From assembly GCA_026416455.1 (NCBI GenBank), contig JAOAFE010000008.1, positions 1 to 64,000 on the forward strand: 64,000 nt of DNA, in the 5' to 3' direction. The position numbers were made by a program, and so were the translations under genes. The first letter of the stretch is position 1, and each line of letters opens with the position of its first letter. This DNA comes from Syntrophales bacterium (GTDB taxonomy: Bacteria > Desulfobacterota > Syntrophia > Syntrophales > UBA8958). Below, piece after piece: positions 53,303 to 63,596 of the stretch. The notes under the pieces are model-generated. The model had not been told where the DNA came from and searched no databases. It saw only the letters and a program-made list of their open reading frames with translations.

Positions 53303-54619
53303 ATGAATGTTGCAATTGCTAGAGACTCGAAAAAATTCTCTCTTGCGACTCTGGGCTGCAAGGTTAACCAATACGAATCTGCCGCCATTATTAAAGCCTT
53401 GGAGAGGGCCGGGTTAGTTTACGTACCCTTTAAATCCCAGGCTGACTTTTACCTCATAAACACGTGTACCGTAACGGCCAGTACAGATTATCAATCACGC
53501 CAGTTGATCAGGAGGGCAATAAGACAAAATCCTCACGCCGACGTGATTGTAACGGGCTGTTATGCAGAAGTCGGTGCCGAAAACATAAAAGGTATTCCCG
53601 GCGTCACAATGATCGTGGGAAACAAAGACAAAGACACCCTAGTAGAGAAAATCCTAGGAACGGAAAAGATGGGGTCAACAGGCAACAGCACCTGGCCTTA
53701 TTATTTTCCGCCCCCTTCGCTATTACCGGGACGTACCAGGGCAATCCTGAAAATTCAAGACGGTTGCGAGTCTTTTTGCCATTATTGTATAGTGCCCTAC
53801 GCCCGTGGACCCATCCGCAGCCTTCCGCCATGGGCAGTTATCGAAAGGCTGATGGAAATGTCCCGAGCGGGTTTGCAGGAGGTTACTCTCACGGGTGTTA
53901 ATCTGGGCGCCTACGGCCAAGATCTGATGCCACGATACACCCTTGAAGACCTCCTCACCGATATATGTCGTCTCCCTATCAGGTTTCGAATTCGCCTAAG
54001 TTCTATTGAACCGTTAGAAGTAAGCGAACGGTTAATATCTTTGATGGCTCGCCACCCCTTTCTCTGTCCCCATTTGCACCTCCCCCTTCAATGCGGGGAT
54101 GACGAGCTACTTGCGAAAATGAATCGGAATTATAATCAAAAATATATTCGTGATCTGATCAACGAAATAAATCTCTCCTGTCCCGACATCGCAATAGGAA
54201 TGGATATAATAGTGGGGCTTCCGGGAGAAACGGTAGATGCCTTTGCCAGGACTTACGCATTTTTAGAGGAATTGCCTATCGCTTATCTGCACATCTTCCC
54301 CTTCTCTCGTAGACCAGGGACGCCAGCGGCCACTTTCCCCGGCCAAGTGTCAGAAGAAGAAAAGAGAAAACGTTCCTTGGCTTTGCGTATGCTTGACCAA
54401 AAAAAGCGGCGCGATTTCATGGCTCGCTTTATTCATAGACCTATTGAAGTTATTGTAGAGCAAAAAAGGGATAAAAAAACTGGTCTTATAAAGGGTATTT
54501 CGAGCCACTATCTTCCTGTCGCACTAAAAAGATTGTCAGAGCAGGATGCCAATACGGTAAAAACAGTCATCCCCCTTGAAATCAAAGAAGGAATCATCCT
54601 GGCAGAGGAGATCTCATGA
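53303..54619 (+). CDS. mtaB: tRNA t6A37 methylthiotransferase MtaB
   Basis: A 438-residue MiaB-family methylthiotransferase, which turns t6A37 of tRNA into ms2t6A. The first cluster Cys are in LGCKVNQYES, NTCTVT and GCYAEV, and the radical SAM motif is CESFCHYC; a TRAM-like C-terminus follows. LGCKVNQYE and the NTCTVT spacing place it in the MtaB rather than the RimO or MiaB branch. ATG 53303 was preferred to TTG 53297. It leads the plus operon mtaB-rnc-radical SAM-era-der. Confidence 0.92.
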   Translation: MNVAIARDSKKFSLATLGCKVNQYESAAIIKALERAGLVYVPFKSQADFYLINTCTVTASTDYQSRQLIRRAIRQNPHADVIVTGCYAEVGAENIKGIPGVTMIVGNKDKDTLVEKILGTEKMGSTGNSTWPYYFPPPSLLPGRTRAILKIQDGCESFCHYCIVPYARGPIRSLPPWAVIERLMEMSRAGLQEVTLTGVNLGAYGQDLMPRYTLEDLLTDICRLPIRFRIRLSSIEPLEVSERLISLMARHPFLCPHLHLPLQCGDDELLAKMNRNYNQKYIRDLINEINLSCPDIAIGMDIIVGLPGETVDAFARTYAFLEELPIAYLHIFPFSRRPGTPAATFPGQVSEEEKRKRSLALRMLDQKKRRDFMARFIHRPIEVIVEQKRDKKTGLIKGISSHYLPVALKRLSEQDANTVKTVIPLEIKEGIILAEEIS

Positions 54620-55329
54620 AAGAGGAAAAAATAGAAGCAATATCTAACCTTGAAACAACCTTGGGTTACACATTCAAAAATAAAATGTTCCTCCATCAAG
54701 CGCTGACCCACCGTTCTTTCTCACACAGTCGACCCGGGGAAGTGATAATAAACAACGAACGACTAGAATTCTTGGGTGATGCCGTTCTCAATCTAATAAT
54801 CAGTGATATGTTGATGCGCATGTTTCCCCAAGATTCGGAAGGTCTCCTTTCCCGAAAAAGAGCAGCCTGTGTAAACGAGCAGACCCTCGCCTCTCTCGCC
54901 AACCATTTTAATTTGGGCAAAGAACTCCTGTTGGGGAAAGGAGAAGAGATGTCGGGTGGGAGAGCCAAAACGTCACTGCTAGCCGACACGATGGAAGCCG
55001 TAATTGCCGCCATTTATCTCGATGGGGGCTTTCAGGCGGCCTTCGATTTCGTGTCACGTTGCTTTCATCCGCAATTCCTTAAGACGAAGATAGACGATCT
55101 AATACAAGAAGATTGCAAATCGGCCGTGCAGGAATTTTGCCAAGCGAAATTTAAATGTGCTCCTAAATATTCTACGGTGAGTGAATCTGGCCCTGATCAC
55201 GATCGAACGTACACCGTTCATCTGGAAATAAAAAATAGATTCATTTCGGCGGGTCAAGGAAAAAGCAGAAAAGAGGCAGAAAAAGAAGCCGCCAGAAAGG
55301 CACTCCAGATATTGGATAAGCTGTTTTAA
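54616..55329 (+). CDS. rnc: ribonuclease III
   Basis: A 237-residue double-strand RNA endonuclease. The signature ERLEFLGDAVLNLIISD holds the catalytic acidic residues, and the second set is in LADTMEAVIAAIYLDGG. The C-terminal dsRNA-binding domain (CKSAVQEFCQAKF...AGQGKSRKEAEKEAARKAL) is complete. It processes rRNA and other structured RNAs. It overlaps mtaB by four bases. rnc followed by era is a classic pairing, here with one gene between them. Confidence 0.97.
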   Translation: MKEEKIEAISNLETTLGYTFKNKMFLHQALTHRSFSHSRPGEVIINNERLEFLGDAVLNLIISDMLMRMFPQDSEGLLSRKRAACVNEQTLASLANHFNLGKELLLGKGEEMSGGRAKTSLLADTMEAVIAAIYLDGGFQAAFDFVSRCFHPQFLKTKIDDLIQEDCKSAVQEFCQAKFKCAPKYSTVSESGPDHDRTYTVHLEIKNRFISAGQGKSRKEAEKEAARKALQILDKLF

Positions 55330-55331
55330 TC

Positions 55332-56342
55332 ATGCCCCTCATAATTCCCATTTTTATCAACCAGCGAGGATGCCGAAACAGATGTATATTTTGTAATGAA
55401 CGCATCACCGGGGAAGAGAAGGAAACTCCTTTAGACAGGGATTCCATCTCCCGGTTAATCAACTTCTATCTTGGTAACGCAAAAAAAAAGGATGAGATTG
55501 AAATTGCCGTCTATGGAGGAAATTTCTCTGGATTATCAAGAGAAGAACAGGAAAGAATCTTACGCCTTTTGGAACCTTTTGTAAAGAAAGGTATCATCTC
55601 AGGTATCCGCATTTCTACGAGACCGGATGAAATTAAGGAAGAAAAATTGGAAATCCTCACCAAGTATCCGGTTACTACAGTAGAATTGGGGGCCCAATCC
55701 CTGGACGACACTGTTCTGTATCTAGCCGGCCGAGGTCATACAGCAAGTGACGTCCTCATAGCCACTCAAAGGTTGAAAAACAGGGGTTTTAAAGTGGGCA
55801 TACACCTCATGATGGGTCTTCCAGGTGATAGCCGTGAAATATTCATGTCTACCGTGGAGAAGGCAATCGAGATGGCGCCTCACATGGTGAGAATCCATCC
55901 CACTGTCGTTCTTAGGGATACCGTTTTGGCAGAATACTTTTATAAGGGTCTTTACACGCCTCTAAATTTGGAAGAGGCCGTTGACTGGGCCGCCGAGGCA
56001 GTTAGATTGTTCAGGCAAAACAACATAAAGGTAATAAGACTAGGTTTACAGACAACAAGTAATCTTACAGCTCCAGGAAACATAGTGGCAGGCCCCTTTC
56101 ATCCGTCCTTTGGTTTTTTAGTAGAATCAAGGATTCTCAGGGATGAGGCGGCAACAATGATTGCCCGCCAAGTGCCTTCGGGCTCGACCGTTACCTTCTC
56201 AATACCGAAAAGATGGGAATCTTCTTTTCGAGGATATAGGAATGAGAATTTAAAATACCTTAAGAACACTTTCAGGCTTGACAACATAATCTTAATTGCG
56301 AGTGAAGAAAATGAAATTCGTCAACTCCATAGAATAGAGTAA
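55332..56342 (+). CDS. radical SAM protein, Elp3-like, without acetyltransferase domain
   Basis: A 336-residue radical SAM protein with the cluster motif CRNRCIFC (residues about 14-21) following IFINQRG, and HLMMGLPGDSREIF and ISTRPDEI like those in the Elp3/oxygen-independent coproporphyrinogen oxidase superfamily. It lacks a GNAT domain, so it is not full Elp3. The function of this rnc-linked group is not established; a role in tRNA or cofactor modification is plausible given the neighbours. It starts three bases after rnc and ends 11 bases before era. Confidence 0.8.
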   Translation: MPLIIPIFINQRGCRNRCIFCNERITGEEKETPLDRDSISRLINFYLGNAKKKDEIEIAVYGGNFSGLSREEQERILRLLEPFVKKGIISGIRISTRPDEIKEEKLEILTKYPVTTVELGAQSLDDTVLYLAGRGHTASDVLIATQRLKNRGFKVGIHLMMGLPGDSREIFMSTVEKAIEMAPHMVRIHPTVVLRDTVLAEYFYKGLYTPLNLEEAVDWAAEAVRLFRQNNIKVIRLGLQTTSNLTAPGNIVAGPFHPSFGFLVESRILRDEAATMIARQVPSGSTVTFSIPKRWESSFRGYRNENLKYLKNTFRLDNIILIASEENEIRQLHRIE

Positions 56343-56353
56343 ATTAGCGACAT

Positions 56354-57259
56354 ATGAGTTCAAATCAAAATATTCACCATTCGGGATTTATTGGGATCGT
56401 TGGTAGACCCAACGTGGGAAAATCAACTTTACTTAACAGCATTTTGGGCGAAAAGATCGCCATCACCACCCCCAAACCTCAAACCACAAGAAACCGCATC
56501 ATGGGAATTAAAAACTTGCCCGATGGTCAACTGATTTTCATCGATACGCCGGGCATCCACGAAGCCAAAAACCCGCTAAACAGAGTTATGGTAGCCGAGG
56601 CAAAAGCAGTTTTTTCTTCCGTAGATCTCGTGATGGTAACCATAGAGGCGCCGTGCGGTTTTCTCTCGGAAGATATGGTGGTAATCGAAACGGCCAAAGC
56701 ATCAAACCTACCCCTCCTTCTCGCTATCAATAAAATAGACCTTACGACAGAAAGCAAGGTAAAAGAAATTATTAAAGAAGCCCCTACCTTGGCCCCCTTT
56801 TGTCTCATCTTCCCCGTGTCAGCCATAACTAGACAGGGATTAGATGCTCTCATCGATGGTATAAAAAATATGCTTCCGCGGGGGCCGGCATATTTTCCAC
56901 CTGACATGATTACCGATCGTACGGAGAGGTTTTTGGTCGCCGAAACGATAAGGGAAAAGATTATGCTCCATACCCACGAGGAATTACCTTATTCTTCCGC
57001 CGTGTCAGTTGATACCTTCAAAGAAGATGAACAAAAGAATCTTCTCATTATAGCGGCAACGATTACGGTCGAGCGAGAATCACAAAAGAAGATAATCATC
57101 GGACGACAAGGTACTCTTTTAAAAAAAATAGGTACCGATGCCCGGATAGAATTGGAGAAATTTTTCGGCACCCGCGTTTATCTTTCTCTTTTCGTGCGGG
57201 TGAGACATAACTGGACGCGAGCAGAAAAGTGGATTAAGGAATTCGGCTATAAAAATTAG
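56354..57259 (+). CDS. era: GTPase Era
   Basis: A 301-residue GTPase with a KH RNA-binding domain. G1 is GRPNVGKSTLLN, G2/G3 include TTPKPQTTRNRIMG and DTPGIHEAKN, G4 is NKID, and the KH domain has IIGRQGTLLKKIGTDARIELEKFFG. It assists 30S subunit assembly by binding the 16S rRNA 3' end. Normal length. Confidence 0.97.
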   Translation: MSSNQNIHHSGFIGIVGRPNVGKSTLLNSILGEKIAITTPKPQTTRNRIMGIKNLPDGQLIFIDTPGIHEAKNPLNRVMVAEAKAVFSSVDLVMVTIEAPCGFLSEDMVVIETAKASNLPLLLAINKIDLTTESKVKEIIKEAPTLAPFCLIFPVSAITRQGLDALIDGIKNMLPRGPAYFPPDMITDRTERFLVAETIREKIMLHTHEELPYSSAVSVDTFKEDEQKNLLIIAATITVERESQKKIIIGRQGTLLKKIGTDARIELEKFFGTRVYLSLFVRVRHNWTRAEKWIKEFGYKN

Positions 57260-57271
57260 GCCAAAGGATAG

Positions 57272-58603
57272 ATGAAACCTATCGTCGCAATTGTAGGACC
57301 ACCAAATGTTGGAAAATCGACTCTCTTCAACCGTCTGGCGAAAAGAAAAAGGGCAATTGTAGCCAATGAACCCGGCACAACTATTGACAGAAATTACGCG
57401 GACGTTGACTGGCATGGTTTATCCTTGACTATTGTCGATACCGGCGGCTTCGAACCAAATCCGGAAAGAGAAATCATGGCTCAAATGAAAGAACAGACCC
57501 TCTTAGCCATTGAGGAAGCGGAAGCCGTAATTCACCTCGCTGATGGTCGTACCGGCGTCACCCCAGCGGATCGCCAAATACACTCCCTCTTAAGGCGTTC
57601 AAACAAGCCGGTTTTTCTAGCCGTCAATAAAATAGATGGACCGAAATTGAGTTCCCTGGCGGCCGAATTTTACGAGCTCGGTATTGATCATATTTATCCA
57701 ATATCGGCCCTCCATGGCCACGGTATATACGAACTCATGGATGACGTAACCTCCTCCATAAAAGGCCAAAAAGCTCCATCTACTTTGGCGGACGAACCGA
57801 GAGATGATGAAATACGTCTAGCCGTAATCGGCCGACCAAATGTGGGAAAATCTTCTCTCATCAACCGCATTCTTGGGCAAAACAGAGTTATTGTGAATCC
57901 CGAACCCGGTACGACTCGTGATGCCATAGACACACCTTTTACCTATCAGGGAAGAAGGTATCTCCTAATCGATACGGCCGGTATCAGAAGGAAGAGTCGC
58001 ATCAGCCTGACTTTGGAAAAATACAGTGTCATGTCCGCCCTAAAAACCATTGACCGTTGCGATATTGCGTTGGTTATCATCGATGCCGTCGAGGGCATCA
58101 CTGAACAGGATGTAAAAATCGCTGGACTGGCCCATGAAGAAGGAAAGGCCTGCATTATGGTCGTCAACAAATGGGATGCGATCTCTAAAGACAACAGTAC
58201 AGTTGGCCGATACGTGGAATCCATAAGAAACAAGGCAAAGTTTCTTGACTTTGCCCCCATAATCTTTGTGTCTGCTCTTTCCGGTCAGAGGGTAAGCAAG
58301 ATCTTCCCCCTCGTCGAACATGTTTTCACCGAATATTGCCGACGCATTCCCACGGCAGAGGTCAATCGCGTCTGTCGAGAAATTATAGAGCAGCATCCAC
58401 CGCCCCGTATCAATTCCAGGGAAAATGCAATTACATTCATGACGCAGGTTGGTATAAAGCCCCCGACCTTCGTCTTTTTCGTTCGAAAGCCCGAGGATAT
58501 ACACTTTTCTTACGAACGTTTCTTAGAGAATCGCCTGCGCGAGGCCTTCGGATTTTCATCCGTACCCGTGAAAATTCTCTTTCGTAAGAAATCACGCAAA
58601 TAA
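57272..58603 (+). CDS. der: ribosome assembly GTPase Der (EngA)
   Basis: A 443-residue tandem-G protein. The first domain has GPPNVGKSTLFNRL and DTGGFEP; the second has GRPNVGKSSLINRIL and DTAGIRRKSRI, with NKWD as G4 motif. The C-terminal KH-like domain has NRENAITFMTQVGIKPPTFVFFV-type sequence. It supports 50S assembly. It lies 12 bases after era and overlaps the converging symporter gene by 12 bases. Confidence 0.97.
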   Translation: MKPIVAIVGPPNVGKSTLFNRLAKRKRAIVANEPGTTIDRNYADVDWHGLSLTIVDTGGFEPNPEREIMAQMKEQTLLAIEEAEAVIHLADGRTGVTPADRQIHSLLRRSNKPVFLAVNKIDGPKLSSLAAEFYELGIDHIYPISALHGHGIYELMDDVTSSIKGQKAPSTLADEPRDDEIRLAVIGRPNVGKSSLINRILGQNRVIVNPEPGTTRDAIDTPFTYQGRRYLLIDTAGIRRKSRISLTLEKYSVMSALKTIDRCDIALVIIDAVEGITEQDVKIAGLAHEEGKACIMVVNKWDAISKDNSTVGRYVESIRNKAKFLDFAPIIFVSALSGQRVSKIFPLVEHVFTEYCRRIPTAEVNRVCREIIEQHPPPRINSRENAITFMTQVGIKPPTFVFFVRKPEDIHFSYERFLENRLREAFGFSSVPVKILFRKKSRK

Positions 58604-59959
58604 ACGTTGGACGAAGGCTACTAAGTCTGCCCACACGAGGGAGATGAAAACCACGAAAAGAACGAAAGGCGAGATGAATTTGATGATGAAGGCCCAGAGC
58701 TCTTTTATAGAAAGGATTTTAGTATCGGGATCCAGTTCGTGAATGGTTTTCTCCAACCCATACTTCCATCCGAGACATATGGCGATGAAGAAGCCTCCGA
58801 GGGGGAGCATGTAGTTAGAGGTCAGTTTGTCGATAAAGTCGAAAAAAGTCCCACCCAACATCTTTACATGGGACAGGCAACCAAAAGACAGCGCCGATGG
58901 AACACCTAGGAGCGCAATAATTGTTCCCATAATTATAACTGCGCGATGCCTAGACCATCCCTTTTCGTCAATAAAATAAGCACAGACGACTTCTAGGAGA
59001 GAAACGCCTGAGGTGACGGCAGCCAAGAACAAAAGAAAGAAGAAAAGGACGGCGAAAAATTGTCCACCCGGCATGCGGGCAAAGACGGCGGGTACGACAT
59101 GAAATACGAGCCCGGGTCCTTCAGCGGGTGAAAGTTCCATGGCAAAAACGGAGGGGAAAACAGCAAACCCAGCCAAAAGAGCGACGGCCGTATCAAGAAA
59201 TACGATCCAAAAGGCCGCCGTTAGAATGCGTTCACTCCGAGAAAGATAACTACCGTATGTGATCATCGCCCCCATACCCAGACTGAGGCTAAAAAACGCC
59301 TGCCCCAGGGCGGCGATGATCGTGTCAGTTGTGATTTTAGAAAAATCAGGCGTAAGATAAAAAGAGAGACCTTTTTCCATACCGCCGGAGAAAAAACCAC
59401 GTCCGATTAGAACAAGGAGAATGGCAAAAAGAAGTGGCATCAGCACTTTATTCCACTTCTCGATTCCCCCTTTAACACCCCCAAAGACGATGTACATGCA
59501 AGAAGCCATAAAGAGGAGATGATAAATAAGCGAAGATAAAGGGTTGGCCGTAAACTCACGGAATTCTCGAGCGGCAACATCGGGAGTATTTAAATTGGAA
59601 AGCATTCCCGTTAGGCCCTTGACGATATAACCAATAGTCCATCCGCCTACTACACTATAAAAAGAAAGGATCAGGAAACCAGAAATTACACCCAAATAAC
59701 CAACTAAAACCCATGGTGTCCCTCCAACCATGGACTTAAACGCCCCAACGGGATTTCGTTCTGTATGGCGACCGATAACGAGCTCGGCGATCATAATAGG
59801 TAACCCTAAAATGATAACGGCCAAAAGGTATATAATAACAAAGGCCGCACCGCCTTTAGAACCGGTCAAGTAGGGGAATTTCCATATGTTCCCCAAACCG
59901 ACGGCCGATCCAGCCGCCGCCATGACGAACCCCAATTTCGATCCCCAATGTTCCCTCAT
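58592..59959 (-). CDS. sodium-dependent transporter, NSS family
   Basis: A 455-residue LeuT-fold transporter of the neurotransmitter:sodium symporter family. The hallmark near the start is GFVMAAAGSAVGLGNIWKFPYLTGSKGGAAF; twelve or eleven hydrophobic segments follow, and the family's Na-binding helix is visible. Bacterial members take up amino acids with Na+. The exact substrate is unknown. ATG 59959 starts at the standard MREHWGSKLGF; a TTG at 60007 would overlap pgi. Same strand as pgi, and it converges on der. Confidence 0.9.
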   Translation of the reverse strand: MREHWGSKLGFVMAAAGSAVGLGNIWKFPYLTGSKGGAAFVIIYLLAVIILGLPIMIAELVIGRHTERNPVGAFKSMVGGTPWVLVGYLGVISGFLILSFYSVVGGWTIGYIVKGLTGMLSNLNTPDVAAREFREFTANPLSSLIYHLLFMASCMYIVFGGVKGGIEKWNKVLMPLLFAILLVLIGRGFFSGGMEKGLSFYLTPDFSKITTDTIIAALGQAFFSLSLGMGAMITYGSYLSRSERILTAAFWIVFLDTAVALLAGFAVFPSVFAMELSPAEGPGLVFHVVPAVFARMPGGQFFAVLFFFLLFLAAVTSGVSLLEVVCAYFIDEKGWSRHRAVIIMGTIIALLGVPSALSFGCLSHVKMLGGTFFDFIDKLTSNYMLPLGGFFIAICLGWKYGLEKTIHELDPDTKILSIKELWAFIIKFISPFVLFVVFISLVWADLVAFVQRLFA

Positions 59960-59993
59960 TGATCCGTCACCCAACCAAAATGATAGGGGCGAA

Positions 59994-61637
59994 TTATAAT
60001 AGGCCAACTAGCTTTGTCAATCCTTCTTCACCGGGAAAGGGAAAATGAAATCTCATCACTCGTCTTTGGGCACGCGTGAGGGCCAAGAAATCCCCTCGGG
60101 CTTGAGCCAACCGTAAAATACCAAAGGTGAGAGATGACTTTTCTTCGCCCATCCGATCAGGAATGGGCACATCTTCTGTCACCGATTCGGTAAACTGCAA
60201 GAAAACGCCCTTACCTCCATCACCCTTGTGGAGTTGCCCTGTGGAGTGTAAATATCGAGGCCCGATACCGATGGTCACCACCTTGCCATACCTGTGAAGC
60301 AGAAAGCGTTTGATGGCCTCGAGGCCCTTCCAAACGCTGGCAGTGGGGGTTAAATAGACTTGAAGGGCGATATAAGATGTATCCTCTCCTATCATTTCAT
60401 CCAAGAATTCGGCCAATCGACTTCCTCTTTTTATCCCGTAAATTTCTATGTCGTCGATCGTCGCATCCGGACTTTCTTCCCTGGTGTCTTGCTTAAGAGC
60501 TTCTCTAGCCGCCCTCTTGGCCTCCTCAACATTCGGTTGATCGAAAGGATTTACTCCCAATTTCCATCCGGCTACAGCTGTTGCAAACTCCCAAAGGAAA
60601 AAAAGAGAGGATAGGTGTATAAGATCTGGGACCTCAATGTTGACCCTCGGCCTCAAGGATGTTGCGATCGGGCTCTCATTTGATTTTTCTATCTGCACGA
60701 AAACTCGATCTGGGCCGAAATACGTGTGTGGCAAAGAAGGCTCCTCTTCAACTGGAAGAATTCCTTTCCCTTCTTTTCCGGTGCTTTCGGCCACGAGCTG
60801 CTCTAACCAAGCCCCCAGGCCGGGAAACAGATGTGAAACAAAAAGCGTCAATTTGTCTCGCCCTTTACTGGCCAGATGCCCCAAAAAGACCCCTAACCGG
60901 GCAGAGATGGCATCTCCTCCTCGTTCTCTCTCTTGGCGAGAAAATTGTGTTGCCGTCTCAAGAAACAACCGACAGTCAAGACCGCTGAGAGCCGCTGGCA
61001 CCATACCCACAAAAGACAAAGCACTAAAACGGCCACCGATGTCGGGATCGTTGAGAAATATCTGTCTAAATCTAAACTCCCTGGCAATCTCCTCCAAACC
61101 ACTGCCTGGATCAGTGATTGCTACCATACATCTTGGTGCTTCCCTTGCACCTTCTCGGGTGACAAGGAGACGGTAAAAGTACTTCATTAAGGAATCGGTC
61201 TCTACCGTGGTACCCGATTTGGAAGAAACGATAATGAGGGTTTTTGATCTCTCGCAGGCGTGACGCTCTCTTAAAATTAAAATCGGGTCTGTTGTGTCGA
61301 GGATACTTAAGGGAAGATAACCATGCTTTACACCGAAAACACCAGCTATTACTTCTGCAGCTAATGTCGACCCCCCCATTCCTAAAAGAAGGACCCGCTG
61401 AAATCCTTCCCTTCGCACGGATTCAACAAATTCCTCTATTTCTGAAAGGCGGTTTATAGTCCATTCGGGAGCCGTAAGCCAACCGAGGCGGTTGGAAATT
61501 TCTTGGGGGTTATTTTTCCACACTGTATAGTCTTTCTGCCAAATCCGTTCCGCCACCTTCTCTTCTTTAAAGGAAGTTAACGTGTCCTTTAATTCCCCTA
61601 GTTCTATATCCCCCGCATAGGAAATCTCTATTTCCAT
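59994..61637 (-). CDS. pgi: glucose-6-phosphate isomerase
   Basis: A 547-residue sugar isomerase of glycolysis/gluconeogenesis converting glucose 6-phosphate and fructose 6-phosphate. The SIS-type motifs LLGMGGSTLAAEV, SSKSGTTVETDS and DPDIGGRFSALS, and LGVNPFDQPNVEEAK, are clear. It resembles the form fused to transaldolase in other bacteria, but is separate here. ATG 61637 follows GGGGGAAAAG. It lies between the atp operon terminator and the NSS gene. Its product links to the glycogen cluster via glucose 6-phosphate. Confidence 0.94.
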   Translation of the reverse strand: MEIEISYAGDIELGELKDTLTSFKEEKVAERIWQKDYTVWKNNPQEISNRLGWLTAPEWTINRLSEIEEFVESVRREGFQRVLLLGMGGSTLAAEVIAGVFGVKHGYLPLSILDTTDPILILRERHACERSKTLIIVSSKSGTTVETDSLMKYFYRLLVTREGAREAPRCMVAITDPGSGLEEIAREFRFRQIFLNDPDIGGRFSALSFVGMVPAALSGLDCRLFLETATQFSRQERERGGDAISARLGVFLGHLASKGRDKLTLFVSHLFPGLGAWLEQLVAESTGKEGKGILPVEEEPSLPHTYFGPDRVFVQIEKSNESPIATSLRPRVNIEVPDLIHLSSLFFLWEFATAVAGWKLGVNPFDQPNVEEAKRAAREALKQDTREESPDATIDDIEIYGIKRGSRLAEFLDEMIGEDTSYIALQVYLTPTASVWKGLEAIKRFLLHRYGKVVTIGIGPRYLHSTGQLHKGDGGKGVFLQFTESVTEDVPIPDRMGEEKSSLTFGILRLAQARGDFLALTRAQRRVMRFHFPFPGEEGLTKLVGLL

Positions 61638-61702
61638 TTTCTTTTCCCCCTTTTTTTTGTTCTGCCCAGGCCATTTATACACTTAATGGACATAAATAAA
61701 AA

Positions 61703-61726
61703 GGCCAGGGTTTTAATACCCTGGCC
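61703..61726 (-). terminator. intrinsic terminator of the atp operon
   Basis: On the minus strand GGCCAGGG / CCCTGGCC forms a perfect eight-pair stem with an eight-base AT loop and is followed by TTTTTATTT, 26 bases after the atpC stop. Confidence 0.9.
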
Positions 61727-61751
61727 CGGCCAGAAAAGGATAAAATGTAAA

Positions 61752-62159
61752 TCAGCCTTTCTCCGCTACTTTGAGCATCAACTCTGCCATCTGGACCTGC
61801 CTCATAACCTTCTCATAGTCCGGATCTTCTTTGAGCATCTTTGAGAGAGCTGCCGCGGCCTCGGATTTCTGCTTTTCTACCTCTGCCTTGTCAATAACAT
61901 CAGCTCTCTCTGCTATCTCTACTAGCACCGTCACCTTATGGGGCAGGATTTCTGCATATCCAGTGCTTACGGCAAAGTACGTTCTCTTCCCATCCTTTAA
62001 ATAACTCAATTCGCCTAAATCGATAGAAGTCAGAACCGGCGTATGACCGCGCAGTATGCCCATTTCTCCTTCCGTCCCTGGGATTGATACCTCTTCTACT
62101 TTACCGCTGAAGGTCATGCGGTTCGGGGTTACAATCTCCAGTACCAGATCATCAACCAT
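61752..62159 (-). CDS. atpC: F-type ATP synthase epsilon subunit
   Basis: A 135-residue epsilon subunit of the F1 part. The N-terminal beta-sandwich has VDDLVLEIVTPNRMTFSGKVEEVSIPGTEGEMGILRGHTPVLT; a C-terminal helical hairpin follows. It couples rotation and regulates ATP hydrolysis. ATG 62159 was chosen with GGAGG five bases upstream, over GTG 62162. It is the last gene of the operon, nine bases after atpD. Confidence 0.96.
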   Translation of the reverse strand: MVDDLVLEIVTPNRMTFSGKVEEVSIPGTEGEMGILRGHTPVLTSIDLGELSYLKDGKRTYFAVSTGYAEILPHKVTVLVEIAERADVIDKAEVEKQKSEAAAALSKMLKEDPDYEKVMRQVQMAELMLKVAEKG

Positions 62160-62171
62160 CACATCCTCCGG

Positions 62172-63596
<1,425 letters not shown>

